Shown here one piece after another: positions 15,784 to 24,646 of a DNA stretch of 64,000 nucleotides. The notes below the pieces were generated by a model. It was not told the DNA's origin, searched no databases, and worked only from the letters and a program-made list of their open reading frames with translations. The position numbers were made by a program, and so were the translations under genes. The stretch's first letter is position 1. Every line of letters starts with the position of its first letter. This DNA is from Natronorubrum tibetense GA33 (GTDB lineage: Archaea > Halobacteriota > Halobacteria > Halobacteriales > Natrialbaceae): the NCBI RefSeq assembly GCF_000383975.1, contig NZ_KB913017.1, forward strand, positions 2,407,527 to 2,471,526, written 5' to 3'.

Positions 15784-16740
15784 TTATCGGAGCCGTTCGG
15801 TTACGATCTCTCGAAGCTCGAGCGCGCCGAGAAGCCCGATGCAGGAGACGAACGCGATCGTCCCGAGTTTCCCGCCGGAACCCTCGAACGCCGGCGCGAC
15901 CAGCAGAAAGACGACTCCGGAGAGCCCGCCGGCGACGCCGACCGCGAGCGCTCCGCCCAACCGATCCGCGCTCGACATTCCGACGAAGGAAGCACAGAAG
16001 GCGACGGCGGCCAGCGTCGACCCGAATTCCGGAACGGCGAGCGGAAACGCGACGCCTGCAGCCACGCCCACGGCACCCGAGCCGACCACGGCACCCCACT
16101 CGAGGCGGACGCTCAGGACGACCGTCGCGACGGCTCCGGCGACGGCCACCGGGACGATGAGGTGGGCGAACTCCCACTGCGGGGCCCCCGCCTCGGCGAA
16201 ATCGAGCCCCAGCAGCGCCGCGGTCGCGAGACAGCCGAACATCGCGAGTGTCCCCAGCTTGCCGCCGACGCCGCCGAACGACTCCGTCGTTGCGACGAAT
16301 CCGAGTCCCGCGACGACGCCCGCGAGGGCGACGGACTCGAGCGACCCGAACACCGCCGGCGAGGCCATCCCGACAAAGGAACCACAGTAGACCGGTGCAC
16401 CGACCCTCGGGACGGCGAGTCCGGCGGCCAGTCCGACGAGCGCGGAGGCGAGCACGGGTCCGATACCGGCGTAGACGCTCAGCGCGTAGGTGACGACGGC
16501 ACCGACGACCACCGCGAGCCCGGCGGCGGCGTCGCTTCGGTCGAACGCCGGCGTCTCGAACGCCTCGAGTTCACGTCGGTGTTCGATCACGCCGGCGACG
16601 GCGGCGGTGAGCAGGATTCCGAGCTGAATGCCGGTCGTTCCGATCGGCATCTCGGTCGGAGCGAGTACGGCCCCCACGAGCAACGTTCCGGCCGTCAGAA
16701 GCAACGCGAGGTAGCCCGCAAACTGTGCCGAACGGTACAC
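15784..16740 (-). CDS. Polytopic membrane protein with internal duplication
   Basis: A 318-residue Ala/Gly/Val-rich protein with roughly nine to ten membrane segments; family not recognised. Two halves repeat: residues about 118-175 contain 'YCGSFVGMASP ... GGVGGKLGTLAMFGC' and residues about 247-305 contain 'FCASFVGMSSA ... GSGGKLGTIAFVSC'. This two-fold build is common in transporters and channels, and the Gly-rich GGKLGT loops could line a pore. It is convergent with UbaA and next to the SDR gene. A transport role is only inferred from the architecture. Confidence 0.72.
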   Translation of the reverse strand: MYRSAQFAGYLALLLTAGTLLVGAVLAPTEMPIGTTGIQLGILLTAAVAGVIEHRRELEAFETPAFDRSDAAAGLAVVVGAVVTYALSVYAGIGPVLASALVGLAAGLAVPRVGAPVYCGSFVGMASPAVFGSLESVALAGVVAGLGFVATTESFGGVGGKLGTLAMFGCLATAALLGLDFAEAGAPQWEFAHLIVPVAVAGAVATVVLSVRLEWGAVVGSGAVGVAAGVAFPLAVPEFGSTLAAVAFCASFVGMSSADRLGGALAVGVAGGLSGVVFLLVAPAFEGSGGKLGTIAFVSCIGLLGALELREIVTERLR

Positions 16741-16795
16741 GAATCGAGAGATGAGAAGGGGAACGGAGAGCGTTACGGTTCCGAGCCGTCCGGTT

Positions 16796-17581
16796 CTAGC
16801 TCCGCAGCAACCCGCCGTCGATGGGCACCGCGACGCCGTTGACGAAACTCGAGCGCGGACTCGAGAGCACGGTCACGATGTCGCCCAGCTCACGGGGCTC
16901 GCCGATGCGATCCATCGGAATTTCGCTCGCGAGGTCCGCCAGCCCTTCCTCGTAGTCGTCGTAGACGCCGCGCTCGATGTTCGCCTCGATGAGCTCCTCG
17001 ATACGGGGCGTCTCGATCGTCCCCGGCAGCACCGCGTTGACGCGAATCTCGGGGGCGAACTCCCGCGAGACCGTTTTCACGAGACCGATCACGCCCCGAC
17101 GGACGGCGTTCGACAGCAACAGGCCGTCCGCGACCTCGCGGACCGTGCGGGACGTGATACAGGTGATCGAGCCGTAGTCGGACTCGAGGAGGTGCTCGTG
17201 GGCTTCCTCGATCGTCCAGACGGCGCTCATCACCAGCAGATCGTAGGCCTGGTACCAGTCCCGTTCGTCGGTCTCGAGAAAGGTCGTACTCGGCGGGCCA
17301 CCAGCGCTCGTGACGAGGTGGTCGAGCCCGCCGAAGGCGTCAACCGTTTCGCTGACGAGGTGGGAGACCGCGTCCGGATCGGTGATGTCGGTCGGCCTGG
17401 CTCGGACCTCGCCCACGGCCGTCTCGGCGATCGCCTCGCGGGCGTCTTCGAGCCGATCCTCGTCGCGACCGCAGAGCATCACGTTCGCGCCCTCCTCGGC
17501 GAGCGCCTGTGCGCTCGCGAAGCCGAGGCCGCTCGAGGAGGCCGTCACCAGTGCACTGTTGCCGTCGAGATCGAGATCCAT
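16796..17581 (-). CDS. SDR-family oxidoreductase lacking the usual Tyr-Lys pair
   Basis: Short-chain dehydrogenase/reductase fold, 261 residues. The cofactor motif is 'TASSSGLGFASA' (TxxxGxG) near residue 13, followed by 'VTSAGGPP' at the NNAG position and the C-terminal 'VNGVAVPIDGG'. The catalytic YxxxK of ordinary SDRs is replaced by 'GLLLSNAVRRG', so the general-base Tyr and the Lys are absent. Related 3-oxoacyl-ACP-reductase-like proteins with 'LxLSN' at this place exist, so it may be a distinct subgroup rather than a dead enzyme. Start chosen at MDLDLDGN. Confidence 0.85.
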   Translation of the reverse strand: MDLDLDGNSALVTASSSGLGFASAQALAEEGANVMLCGRDEDRLEDAREAIAETAVGEVRARPTDITDPDAVSHLVSETVDAFGGLDHLVTSAGGPPSTTFLETDERDWYQAYDLLVMSAVWTIEEAHEHLLESDYGSITCITSRTVREVADGLLLSNAVRRGVIGLVKTVSREFAPEIRVNAVLPGTIETPRIEELIEANIERGVYDDYEEGLADLASEIPMDRIGEPRELGDIVTVLSSPRSSFVNGVAVPIDGGLLRS

Positions 17582-17666
17582 GCTCGAGTACACGGCGGCG
17601 TGCTACAAAGTCTCAATGTCACTGGCAAGGCGCTCGTTCGGGTCCGATGTCGGTGGAAACCGTCGA

Positions 17667-19142
17667 TTAGTCCGCGCCCAATCCGTCGAAGTAGATCGCC
17701 CGGCGTTCGTCGTCTGCGGGCGTCGTGACCAGCGAGACGACGACGGTGGCGAGCAGTCCGATTCCCATCCCGACGAGTCCGGCCGTCCAGCCGGCGTACG
17801 CGCTCGGGACGGTCGCGAGGAAGAGACTCGAGAGGTAAAAGCCCTGGCTGAGGACGATGCCGGCGGTGATCCCGGCTCGAGTCGTCCGCCGCCAGTAGAG
17901 CGAGACCATGACGGGCAGGGCGAGTTGGGCGAAACCGCTGAAGGCCGCGTCGCCGAGTTCGAACAGCGTTGCGGGGTTCCAGAGGCTGGCGACGAAGGCG
18001 GCGGTCGCAAAGCCCACGACGCCGACTCGAGCCAGCAGGTCCTCACGACGATCCGAGATGTCGCGGTCGACGAACGGTCGGTACAGGTCCCGCGTAAAGT
18101 AGGACGACCCCGACAAGAGCATCGAGTCCGAAGAGGACATCATCGCGGCCATCGCGCCGGCAATGACGAGCGCGGCGAACCAGACCGGCGTGTACTCGGC
18201 GAGGATCACCGGAAGCACGTTCTCGCCCTCCGGAATCGCCACGTCGAGCCCGCGGGCCCACGCGCCGAGCATGAACGAGGGGACGAACAACAACACGCAG
18301 AGGATCGGCCACAGCGCGAACGAGCGCTTGAGCACCGTTCTCGAGCCCGCGGCGAAAAAGCGCTGGTTCACCTGCGGGAACATCGCGACGCCGAAGCCGA
18401 TCGTAATCGCCGTCGAGAGCATCCACTGGGGCGTATAGTAGGCGCTGCCGAGCGAGAGAAAGTCGGCGGTCGCTTCGTTGGATGCCAGTGCGTCCGTTGC
18501 GGCACCGGGACCGCCGACGACGGCGAGCACCCAGAGCAGGGCGACCCAGGTCGCGACGAGCATGAATGCGCCCTGCAGCGTGTCGGTCCACGCGATCCCC
18601 CGAAAGCCGGCGATGACGACGTAGAGGATCATGAACACGGTAATCAGTCCCGCACCGGCGGCGTACGGAACGGCGCCCTCCGTCAGGGCCTCGAGGGCGG
18701 TGCCGGCGCCGACCTGCTGGAGCATGACGTACGGAAAGAGCCAGAGCAGGCTAATGCCCGCGACGAGCCCGCGGAGTCGCCTCGAGGCGAACCGGTCGCC
18801 GAGCATCTCCCCGAGCGTGACGTACTCGTATCGCTGGCCGAGCAGCCACTGCTTGTAGCCGATGACGTACCAGAGGACGGCGAAAATGATTCCGTCCATC
18901 AGCCCCATGACGAGGATCCACTCCGGCCCCTGGGCGTAGGCGATGTTCGGTCCCGCGAAGAACGTAAACGCCGAGAGCAGCGTCGCGAAGGTCGTAAACA
19001 GCAGCACGATCGTTCCGACCGTCCGACTGGCGAGGTAGAAGTCCTCCGCCGTCCGGTCGGTCAGTCGGTAGGCGACCAGCCCGACGGCCAGCGCCAGAAG
19101 CAGGTAGCCGACGATGATGCCGAGTTGGAGGGCGAGGCTCAC
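17667..19142 (-). CDS. Sodium:solute symporter (SSS family)
   Basis: Sodium-coupled uptake transporter of 491 residues with about 13 membrane segments, in the cell membrane. Visible family traits: 'FYLASRTVGT' after the first helix, 'AIPEGENVLPVILAEYTP', 'GAMAAMMSSSDSMLLSGSS' (the conserved SSSD stretch that helps form the Na site), and 'FTRDLYRPF'. The GTG start overlaps the stop of the DUF3311 gene by 4 nt (GTGA). The DUF3311 partner is typical for pantothenate/monocarboxylate-like SSS carriers, so an organic acid is the likeliest substrate. Confidence 0.9.
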   Translation of the reverse strand: MSLALQLGIIVGYLLLALAVGLVAYRLTDRTAEDFYLASRTVGTIVLLFTTFATLLSAFTFFAGPNIAYAQGPEWILVMGLMDGIIFAVLWYVIGYKQWLLGQRYEYVTLGEMLGDRFASRRLRGLVAGISLLWLFPYVMLQQVGAGTALEALTEGAVPYAAGAGLITVFMILYVVIAGFRGIAWTDTLQGAFMLVATWVALLWVLAVVGGPGAATDALASNEATADFLSLGSAYYTPQWMLSTAITIGFGVAMFPQVNQRFFAAGSRTVLKRSFALWPILCVLLFVPSFMLGAWARGLDVAIPEGENVLPVILAEYTPVWFAALVIAGAMAAMMSSSDSMLLSGSSYFTRDLYRPFVDRDISDRREDLLARVGVVGFATAAFVASLWNPATLFELGDAAFSGFAQLALPVMVSLYWRRTTRAGITAGIVLSQGFYLSSLFLATVPSAYAGWTAGLVGMGIGLLATVVVSLVTTPADDERRAIYFDGLGAD

Positions 19143-19435
19143 GGTCGATCACCGTTAGTCGCCGATCGGGCCGAGCGATTCGTTCCGCCGTTCCCGTTCG
19201 ACGTTCCGTCTCTGCTCGAGTCTCCCCCCGATTCAGTTTCGATGCCGATTCCCCACGCTCGCTGGGTGAACAGGTAAAAGACGACCGACGTGAGCCCCAT
19301 CCAGCCGATATGCCACCAGAGCCACACTGGGAGTCCGGCGACCACCGTTGCGTCCCCCCAGAAGAACCACGGGATCGCGAGCGCGCAGAGGACGACCGCG
19401 ACCGCGATCCAGCCCACGAGTTCTAGCCGACGCAT
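19139..19435 (-). CDS. DUF3311 small membrane subunit of the symporter
   Basis: A 98-residue protein with two membrane helices (residues about 5-25 and 33-53) and a soluble Gly/Ser/Asn-rich tail. The pattern 'PWFFWGD ... VWLWWHIGWMGLTSVVFYLF' is that of DUF3311 proteins, which are coded just ahead of SSS carriers. Its stop codon overlaps the symporter start (GTGA), so the two are translated together and probably form one complex. The start at MRRLELVG avoids an extended hydrophilic leader. Confidence 0.82.
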   Translation of the reverse strand: MRRLELVGWIAVAVVLCALAIPWFFWGDATVVAGLPVWLWWHIGWMGLTSVVFYLFTQRAWGIGIETESGGDSSRDGTSNGNGGTNRSARSATNGDRP

Positions 19436-19610
19436 ATCCGGAGGTTGGGATCGACGCTGATACCCGTTTCCCTTCAACGTTTCCGATTGAAGAGAATCTA
19501 CTATCGGTTCTCAGACCGTCGCTCAGTCGCACGATTTGGCAAGGTAAAATCGCTCTTTCAGGGAGGAGAAAACGTATAGGTATTGCCAGACGAATGCAAC
19601 TCGAACTGAT

Positions 19611-20477
19611 ATGGCCCGGCTGTTCCCGTTTCGCTCCGAACCCGCAGAACACGAGGGCCAGCCACGCGTCGTCGACCTCGAGGGCGAGGACGCCGATGCC
19701 GTCTTCAGCGCGCTCTCGTCGACGACTGCGCGCCAAATCTACGCCCGACTGGACGAGGAGCCCGGAACGCCGAGCGACGTCGCCGACGCGATCGACTCCT
19801 CGATTCAGAACGTTCGGTACCATTTAGAGAAACTCGAGGATGCCGGGCTCGTCTCCGTTGTCGACACGTGGTACTCCTCTCGCGGCAACGAGATGAGCGT
19901 CTACGCGACGACCGACGGTCCGCTGATCGTCACGGGCGACGAGTCGGCGGCGAGCCGAATACGGGAGGCCCTCTCCCGGTTCGTCGGTGGGATCGGCGCG
20001 CTGGCCGGCGGGAGCCTCTTAGTCCACCACGGACTCACGCGGTGGGCCGAGTCGGCGACGGACTCCTCGGGGGCGGGGACGGCCCCGGCGGGGGCAGAAA
20101 CGGACGATACCGACGGTGGAGACGCCGGCGAATCGGAGGATGGTGGAGACACCGAATCGGACGACTCGACGGACGACGCAGCCGACGACGATTTCGGCGC
20201 ACAACAGACGGATGCGGAAGACGAGGAGATGGACGAGGCCGACGAGGCCGAATCTGACGACGCCGACGTCGCGTACGACGAGGAGGGGACCGGCGAGACG
20301 TTCGATGCTGAACCGGCGGCCGGCGACGGCGCTGTCGAACCCGCGGGCGACGGTACTGCGGCGGTCGCCCAGACGCTGTTCGAGACCGTTCCGCCGGGGC
20401 TCCTCTTTTTCCTCGGTGGCCTGCTCGTGTTGACCGCGGTCACCCTCTACTGGTACTGGTACCGACCGGCGTACTGA
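19611..20477 (+). CDS. Winged-helix regulator with C-terminal membrane anchor
   Basis: A 288-residue protein with an ArsR-like winged helix at about residues 30-100 (ALSSTTARQIYARLDEE, SDVADAIDSSIQNVRYHL, EDAGLVSVVDTWYSSRGNEM), then a weakly hydrophobic stretch, a very acidic disordered linker (about 150-245), and one C-terminal membrane helix (LLFFLGGLLVLTAVTLYWYWY). The layout predicts a DNA-binding domain tethered to the membrane from the inside. Release by proteolysis or direct sensing at the membrane is possible but not shown. It stands alone, divergent from the symporter pair. Confidence 0.85.
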   Translation: MARLFPFRSEPAEHEGQPRVVDLEGEDADAVFSALSSTTARQIYARLDEEPGTPSDVADAIDSSIQNVRYHLEKLEDAGLVSVVDTWYSSRGNEMSVYATTDGPLIVTGDESAASRIREALSRFVGGIGALAGGSLLVHHGLTRWAESATDSSGAGTAPAGAETDDTDGGDAGESEDGGDTESDDSTDDAADDDFGAQQTDAEDEEMDEADEAESDDADVAYDEEGTGETFDAEPAAGDGAVEPAGDGTAAVAQTLFETVPPGLLFFLGGLLVLTAVTLYWYWYRPAY

Positions 20478-20617
20478 CGGCGTACCGCCGTGGTACCGGG
20501 CAGTGTACCGTCAGGAGACGGGGCCATACAGGTCAACAGCTATTTCCCCGTCACGATCCAAAATCTACACAACCGACCGCGGTACCGCGTCTGCGGTGCC
20601 CCTCGAGGGGATTCCCC

Positions 20618-22045
20618 ATGGAAGACACGTCGAAATACCTCATCCACGCGAACGTTACGGCTGACGGGGTCGTCGAGCGGAGCGACGTCGTCGGCGCGAT
20701 CTTCGGCCAGACCGAAGGCTTGCTCGGCGACGAACTCGACCTCCGTGACCTCCGTCAGTCACAGAAAGTCGGCCGCATCGATGTCGAGATAACCAGCACC
20801 GCCGGCCAGTCACACGGCCACCTCACCATCGCGACCAGCCTCGACAAGGTCGAGACCGCGACGCTCGCGGCCTCGCTCGAGACCATCGACCGCGTCGGGC
20901 CGTGTCGAGCGAACCTCGAGGTCACCGAGATCGAGGACGTCCGCGCGGCCAAGCGCAAGGAAGTCGTGAATCGGGCGAAGGAACTCCTGCAGACGGGGTT
21001 CGACGACAGTGTGATGAGCTCCGAGGAGATCCTCGCGGAGGTACGCCAGCACGTCCGGGTGGAGGATATCACCGAGTACGAGGGGCTGCCGGCTGGTCCC
21101 CGTGTCACCGATAGCGACGCGATCATCGTCGTTGAGGGGCGCTCGGACGTGCTCACCCTCCTCAAGTACGGCGTCAAGAACGCCATCGCGGTCGAGGGGA
21201 CGAACGTCCCCGACGCGGTCGCGGAACTGACTCGTCACCGCACGGTTACGGCCTTCCTCGACGGCGATCGCGGCGGGGATCTCATCTTCGAGGAACTATC
21301 GCAAGTGGGCGATATCGACTTTGTCGCGTTCGCGCCCTCCGGCACGTCCGTCGAGGATCTGGACCACCATCAGCTGTTCGCGTCGCTGCGCAACAAGGTC
21401 CCCTACGACAACGTCTCCGGATTGAACGAGCCTCGAGAGGCCGTTGCGGCGACCGACGGGAGCTCGACGCCGGCCCCGGAACCAGATGCCAGACGCACGC
21501 ACGGGTCCGAAGCCGCCTCGCCGACGTCGATCGACGAGTCGTCCGGTTCGACCACCCAGACGGCGAGTGGGGCGAACGCGGCCGCCGACGTGACGACCGC
21601 CGGCGAGGCGGCGACCGAGAGCGAGGCTGTCGGTCCGTCCGACGGCTCCTCGAGCGCGCAGTCGGCCGCGAGCACCGACGCGGGGTCGACATCAGGGGCG
21701 GCCCCCGACACACCGGCCGAACCTGCGAAACCGGAGACCGTCTACGGCCACGCGTCGGCTGTCATCCGAGACGGCACCGACCGGGTTCGGTTTCTCGACG
21801 CCGACGGCGACACTATCGACGAGACCGACGCGAACGACGCCTACGACGCGCTCGAGGACCTCGAGTCGGCACCGACGACGATCATCCTCGATACGATCCT
21901 CAGCCAACGACTGCTCGATCTGGCGGCCGATCGGGGCGTCGATCGGATCGTCGCACGCTCGCTTGGACAGTTCACTAAGCGGCCGACGGCTGTCCGGATC
22001 CACGCGATCGACGACGTGGCGGCGGAACGTCCCGACTCGGAGTGA
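20618..22045 (+). CDS. dnaG: Archaeal DnaG-type primase / exosome-associated protein
   Basis: TOPRIM-domain protein of 475 residues, bacterial-primase-like, found in archaea where it primes DNA and also joins the RNA exosome. N-terminal region (about 1-165) is the conserved archaeal domain; the TOPRIM has 'AIIVVEGRSDVLTLL' with the catalytic Glu near residue 172 and 'FLDGDRGGDL' with the metal-binding Asp pair near 213. Residues about 275-375 form a Ser/Thr/Ala/Glu-rich disordered linker, and the final 100 residues are a folded tail of about usual size. It has an ATG start at 20618. Confidence 0.95.
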   Translation: MEDTSKYLIHANVTADGVVERSDVVGAIFGQTEGLLGDELDLRDLRQSQKVGRIDVEITSTAGQSHGHLTIATSLDKVETATLAASLETIDRVGPCRANLEVTEIEDVRAAKRKEVVNRAKELLQTGFDDSVMSSEEILAEVRQHVRVEDITEYEGLPAGPRVTDSDAIIVVEGRSDVLTLLKYGVKNAIAVEGTNVPDAVAELTRHRTVTAFLDGDRGGDLIFEELSQVGDIDFVAFAPSGTSVEDLDHHQLFASLRNKVPYDNVSGLNEPREAVAATDGSSTPAPEPDARRTHGSEAASPTSIDESSGSTTQTASGANAAADVTTAGEAATESEAVGPSDGSSSAQSAASTDAGSTSGAAPDTPAEPAKPETVYGHASAVIRDGTDRVRFLDADGDTIDETDANDAYDALEDLESAPTTIILDTILSQRLLDLAADRGVDRIVARSLGQFTKRPTAVRIHAIDDVAAERPDSE

Positions 22046-22186
22046 GCGGAGACTGGTTGACAGACCGATCGCGAGTCGTGGAGAGGCGGTTCCGCAGTGT
22101 CTTATTTGTTGCATGCGTGCGTTCCGCTCGCAAACGCGGCTCGGACCGAGATGTTGATATTCGGCTCCCCTTGAGTTCCGCTCGAG

Positions 22187-22471
22187 ATGTCACCACCGCC
22201 AATGGCTGCGCTCGTCCTCCTCGGCGTCTGGGTGCTCGTGTTGTTCGCCGCGACCAACGCGGCGGCGTACAGCCAGTGGCGAGCGACCCGTGAGTACGGT
22301 GCTGTCGACTCGACGGCCCCCTCGTGTGACGACGCGGCGAATCGGTGGTCCGACGATTCGGTAAGTCGGAACCGTATCGACTCTCAACCCTCGGAGTCGA
22401 CGGCGCGGGCTCGAGACGATCGATCGACGTGCGGGAGGCGGGACGATGTCGGTGCGGTCGCGGACGATTAG
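22187..22471 (+). CDS. Possible single-helix membrane protein, 94 aa
   Basis: Short frame downstream of dnaG. It opens with a hydrophobic helix (MAALVLLGVWVLVLFAATNAAAY) followed by a hydrophilic, Ser/Asp/Arg-rich tail with two Cys. It may be a small signal-anchored protein. There is no recognised family and the tail has low sequence character. Start could be 22187 or the in-frame ATG at 22202. The frame may be real because the hydrophobic part has good codon use, but confidence is modest. Confidence 0.45.
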   Translation: MSPPPMAALVLLGVWVLVLFAATNAAAYSQWRATREYGAVDSTAPSCDDAANRWSDDSVSRNRIDSQPSESTARARDDRSTCGRRDDVGAVADD

Positions 22472-22584
22472 TCTAATTGTGAGATCGTGCTGAATACAGG
22501 GCGCGAATGAGGTATAGACTGAGACGGGATCTGCGAGAGGTCGTGACCGGTCAGTACAGGAGCATCATTCCGTAGCAATGTCAT

Positions 22585-22812
22585 TTATCTCAGCATTTTC
22601 AAGTTAGTATAGGTGTGAAAAATACAGTAGGAGGCGAAACTTGTGACTGTTAATCCAATGAAACCAAGCAGAGTATCCGCGAGACCACTTCCTACAAAAA
22701 CAACTCCAACTGCGAAATAGAGTCCAACAAGGCCCACTATCGCGAGTAGTGCGACAAGAATTCGATGGGTGGGAGAAAGAGATTTTCCTGTCTCAGAAGT
22801 GCCTTCAGCCAT
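22585..22812 (-). CDS. Two-helix membrane protein in an AT-rich patch, 75 aa
   Basis: Small protein (MAEGTSETGKSLSPTH...) with two hydrophobic segments, about residues 18-40 and 44-62, and a short basic end (TNLKMLR). The region has clearly lower GC than its surroundings and uses codons such as AAA, ATT and ACT that are rare nearby, so it may have arrived by transfer. No family recognised. The ATG at 22812 was chosen because the longer frame adds a Cys/Phe-rich leader unlike a real N-terminus. Confidence 0.55.
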   Translation of the reverse strand: MAEGTSETGKSLSPTHRILVALLAIVGLVGLYFAVGVVFVGSGLADTLLGFIGLTVTSFASYCIFHTYTNLKMLR

Positions 22813-23037
22813 ATGTAAAATACCCAACTCGAGGGTGCAAAAGTACTCTGGTGTAGTGAGCAGATAGTTCACCGTTTTCGGCGCGAAACAAACGGGGTCG
22901 TTGTGCTGCATTCATCCTCTGTATTCAACAGGCCGTTTCTGACGCCTATTCGGGGGGTGGGGTGGTCGCTCCGGTAACGCCTTCCTCTACGTACTGTCGT
23001 TCGTGATCTCTCTCACAACGCGGTCCAACAGCGACAG

Positions 23038-24390
23038 TTACCCGAATACTGTGAACGCCAGCACCACGAGGGCACAGAACAGCGCGCCCGAGAGGGTCGC
23101 CAGGAAGTTGACGCCCTGATTGCTGAGGATGTCGCCCTCGAGCGTCGCGCCAAGCAGGCTGTCGACGGTCATGCCGACGATGCCGGCGGCGACGATGATC
23201 GCCGCGCCGACGACGCCGACCTCCGGGAAGAGGACGTAGGAGATGCCGGCGACGACAGTCGCGCCCGCGATACCGGCGATCTCTCCCTGCCAGGTGACGC
23301 CGCCGTCGGTGCCGGGTTCGACTGGCTCTAAGGTGGTGATCAGCCGCGGCGTGTCGAAGACGCTCCCGATCTCGCTCGAGAGCGTGTCGCTCATCGCGGT
23401 CGAGACGGAGCCCGCGAAGGCGAACAGAAAGAGCCCCGGTTCGGGATCGCCGGGCAGTATCGTCGCCGAACTCGCCGCATAGCCTAACACGGCGACGATC
23501 GCGACGGCGGCGTTGCCGAGTACGTTGCCGCTGCCGCGGGCACCGTTGTTGTCCTCGGCAACCCCCAGTTCCGCTTTTTCCTCGTAGCGAAACTTCGAGG
23601 AGAGCCCGCCGATGGCGAAAAAGGAGATGAGGACGACGAACCAGCCGTAGCCGCCGAGGACGATGGTCAACAGCCCCAACAGGATGCCGGTGAGCATCCC
23701 CGCGATTGAGGCCGTCTCGAGCGCGTAGGAGGCGTAGCCGAGCGCGATGGTGACCCCGAGGGCGGCGACGATCTCCACGCCGTCGAGCGTCAGTGCCGGC
23801 TCGAGCTCCGCGAGCAGCCAGCCCAGCAGGCCGACCGAGAGCATGACGATGGGGTCGTCGCGGGCCAGCAGCACGTCCCGGAGCAAGGCGGCGAGTAACG
23901 CGGCGCTTGCGCCGAGGAAAATCATCGTCGGAACGGTCGATCCTATCGACTCGAGCGAGGCCGCCCCGTCGGTCAACGACTGCGTGAGCGCTTGGCCGCC
24001 GACGGCCGCGACAGTCGCGACCAGACAGAAGACGGCCACGAGGACGACGTCGTGGTCGGTCCGGCGGCGGGCGAGTTGCTCCGCGGCGTTTCCGTAGCCG
24101 ACGAGGAGCACGGCGGCGACGAAGACGGCGACGGACATCGAGGCCGTGACTGCGATGAGACCGAGCGTGACGGCTGCGAGGACGAACGTGATGAGTCCGT
24201 AGAGGCGACCGTCCTCGTAGTCTCCCGGATACGCGAGGAGGTCGAAGAGCGGACCGTCGGTCACGGCGAACGCCCCTCCGATCACGACGGCCGCGATCGC
24301 GGCCCCGACCCAGGGGCCGCCGAGGGGCACGGCGAGGACGAGCGTACAGAGGAGCGCAAACGCTCCTGCTCGCCGAACGGGTGCTGTCAC
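23038..24390 (-). CDS. DUF92 (TMEM19/VTE6-like) membrane protein with extra N-terminal membrane domain
   Basis: Membrane protein of 450 residues. The C-terminal 240 residues are a DUF92 domain ('GYASYALETASIAGM', 'FFAIGGLSSKFRYEEKAE', 'GNVLGNAAVA', 'AMSDTLSSEIGSVF', 'GMTVDSLLGATLEGD'). The plant member VTE6 is a phytyl-phosphate kinase, so a role in phosphorylating an isoprenyl phosphate is a reasonable guess. The first 200 residues add about six further helices not found in short DUF92 proteins. The gene is divergent from the cis-prenyltransferase-like gene at 24647. GTG start. Confidence 0.85.
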   Translation of the reverse strand: MTAPVRRAGAFALLCTLVLAVPLGGPWVGAAIAAVVIGGAFAVTDGPLFDLLAYPGDYEDGRLYGLITFVLAAVTLGLIAVTASMSVAVFVAAVLLVGYGNAAEQLARRRTDHDVVLVAVFCLVATVAAVGGQALTQSLTDGAASLESIGSTVPTMIFLGASAALLAALLRDVLLARDDPIVMLSVGLLGWLLAELEPALTLDGVEIVAALGVTIALGYASYALETASIAGMLTGILLGLLTIVLGGYGWFVVLISFFAIGGLSSKFRYEEKAELGVAEDNNGARGSGNVLGNAAVAIVAVLGYAASSATILPGDPEPGLFLFAFAGSVSTAMSDTLSSEIGSVFDTPRLITTLEPVEPGTDGGVTWQGEIAGIAGATVVAGISYVLFPEVGVVGAAIIVAAGIVGMTVDSLLGATLEGDILSNQGVNFLATLSGALFCALVVLAFTVFG

Positions 24391-24616
24391 GATACTGAGT
24401 CCTTTCTGTGGCGTTTACTTGAAGGTTCGTGAACCGTCCCGCGGCCGTTCTCACCGTCGTCAACGCCGCTATCCGGAGAACATGTAACTGCAGAGAAAGA
24501 CCATCAACTCCGTACGACCGACTGTCTCGGACCGAATACACTCACTGTAACCGGAAGGAAACGTAAGCGGTACCGGTCCCACCGAAGCGGGGCGATTCCG
24601 CTGACGCTTCGTAACC

Positions 24617-24624
24617 GGTATACC
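24617..24624 (+). promoter_or_regulatory. TATA-like element of the cis-prenyltransferase-like gene
   Basis: GGTATACC about 27 bp before the GTG at 24647, the spacing for a leaderless transcript. It supports GTG as the start. Confidence 0.45.
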
Positions 24625-24646
24625 AACGCGTCGGAAACGCAAGGCT

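Noticed and set aside
17310-19277. 655-codon plus-strand frame across the symporter and SDR genes
   Set aside because: It is antisense to two well-recognised proteins; the Arg/Asp/Glu/Gln-rich translation matches no fold and is a GC-rich by-product.
22946-24541. 531-codon minus-strand frame overlapping DUF92 in another register
   Set aside because: The 450-codon DUF92 frame is a known family; the longer frame is Arg-rich nonsense.
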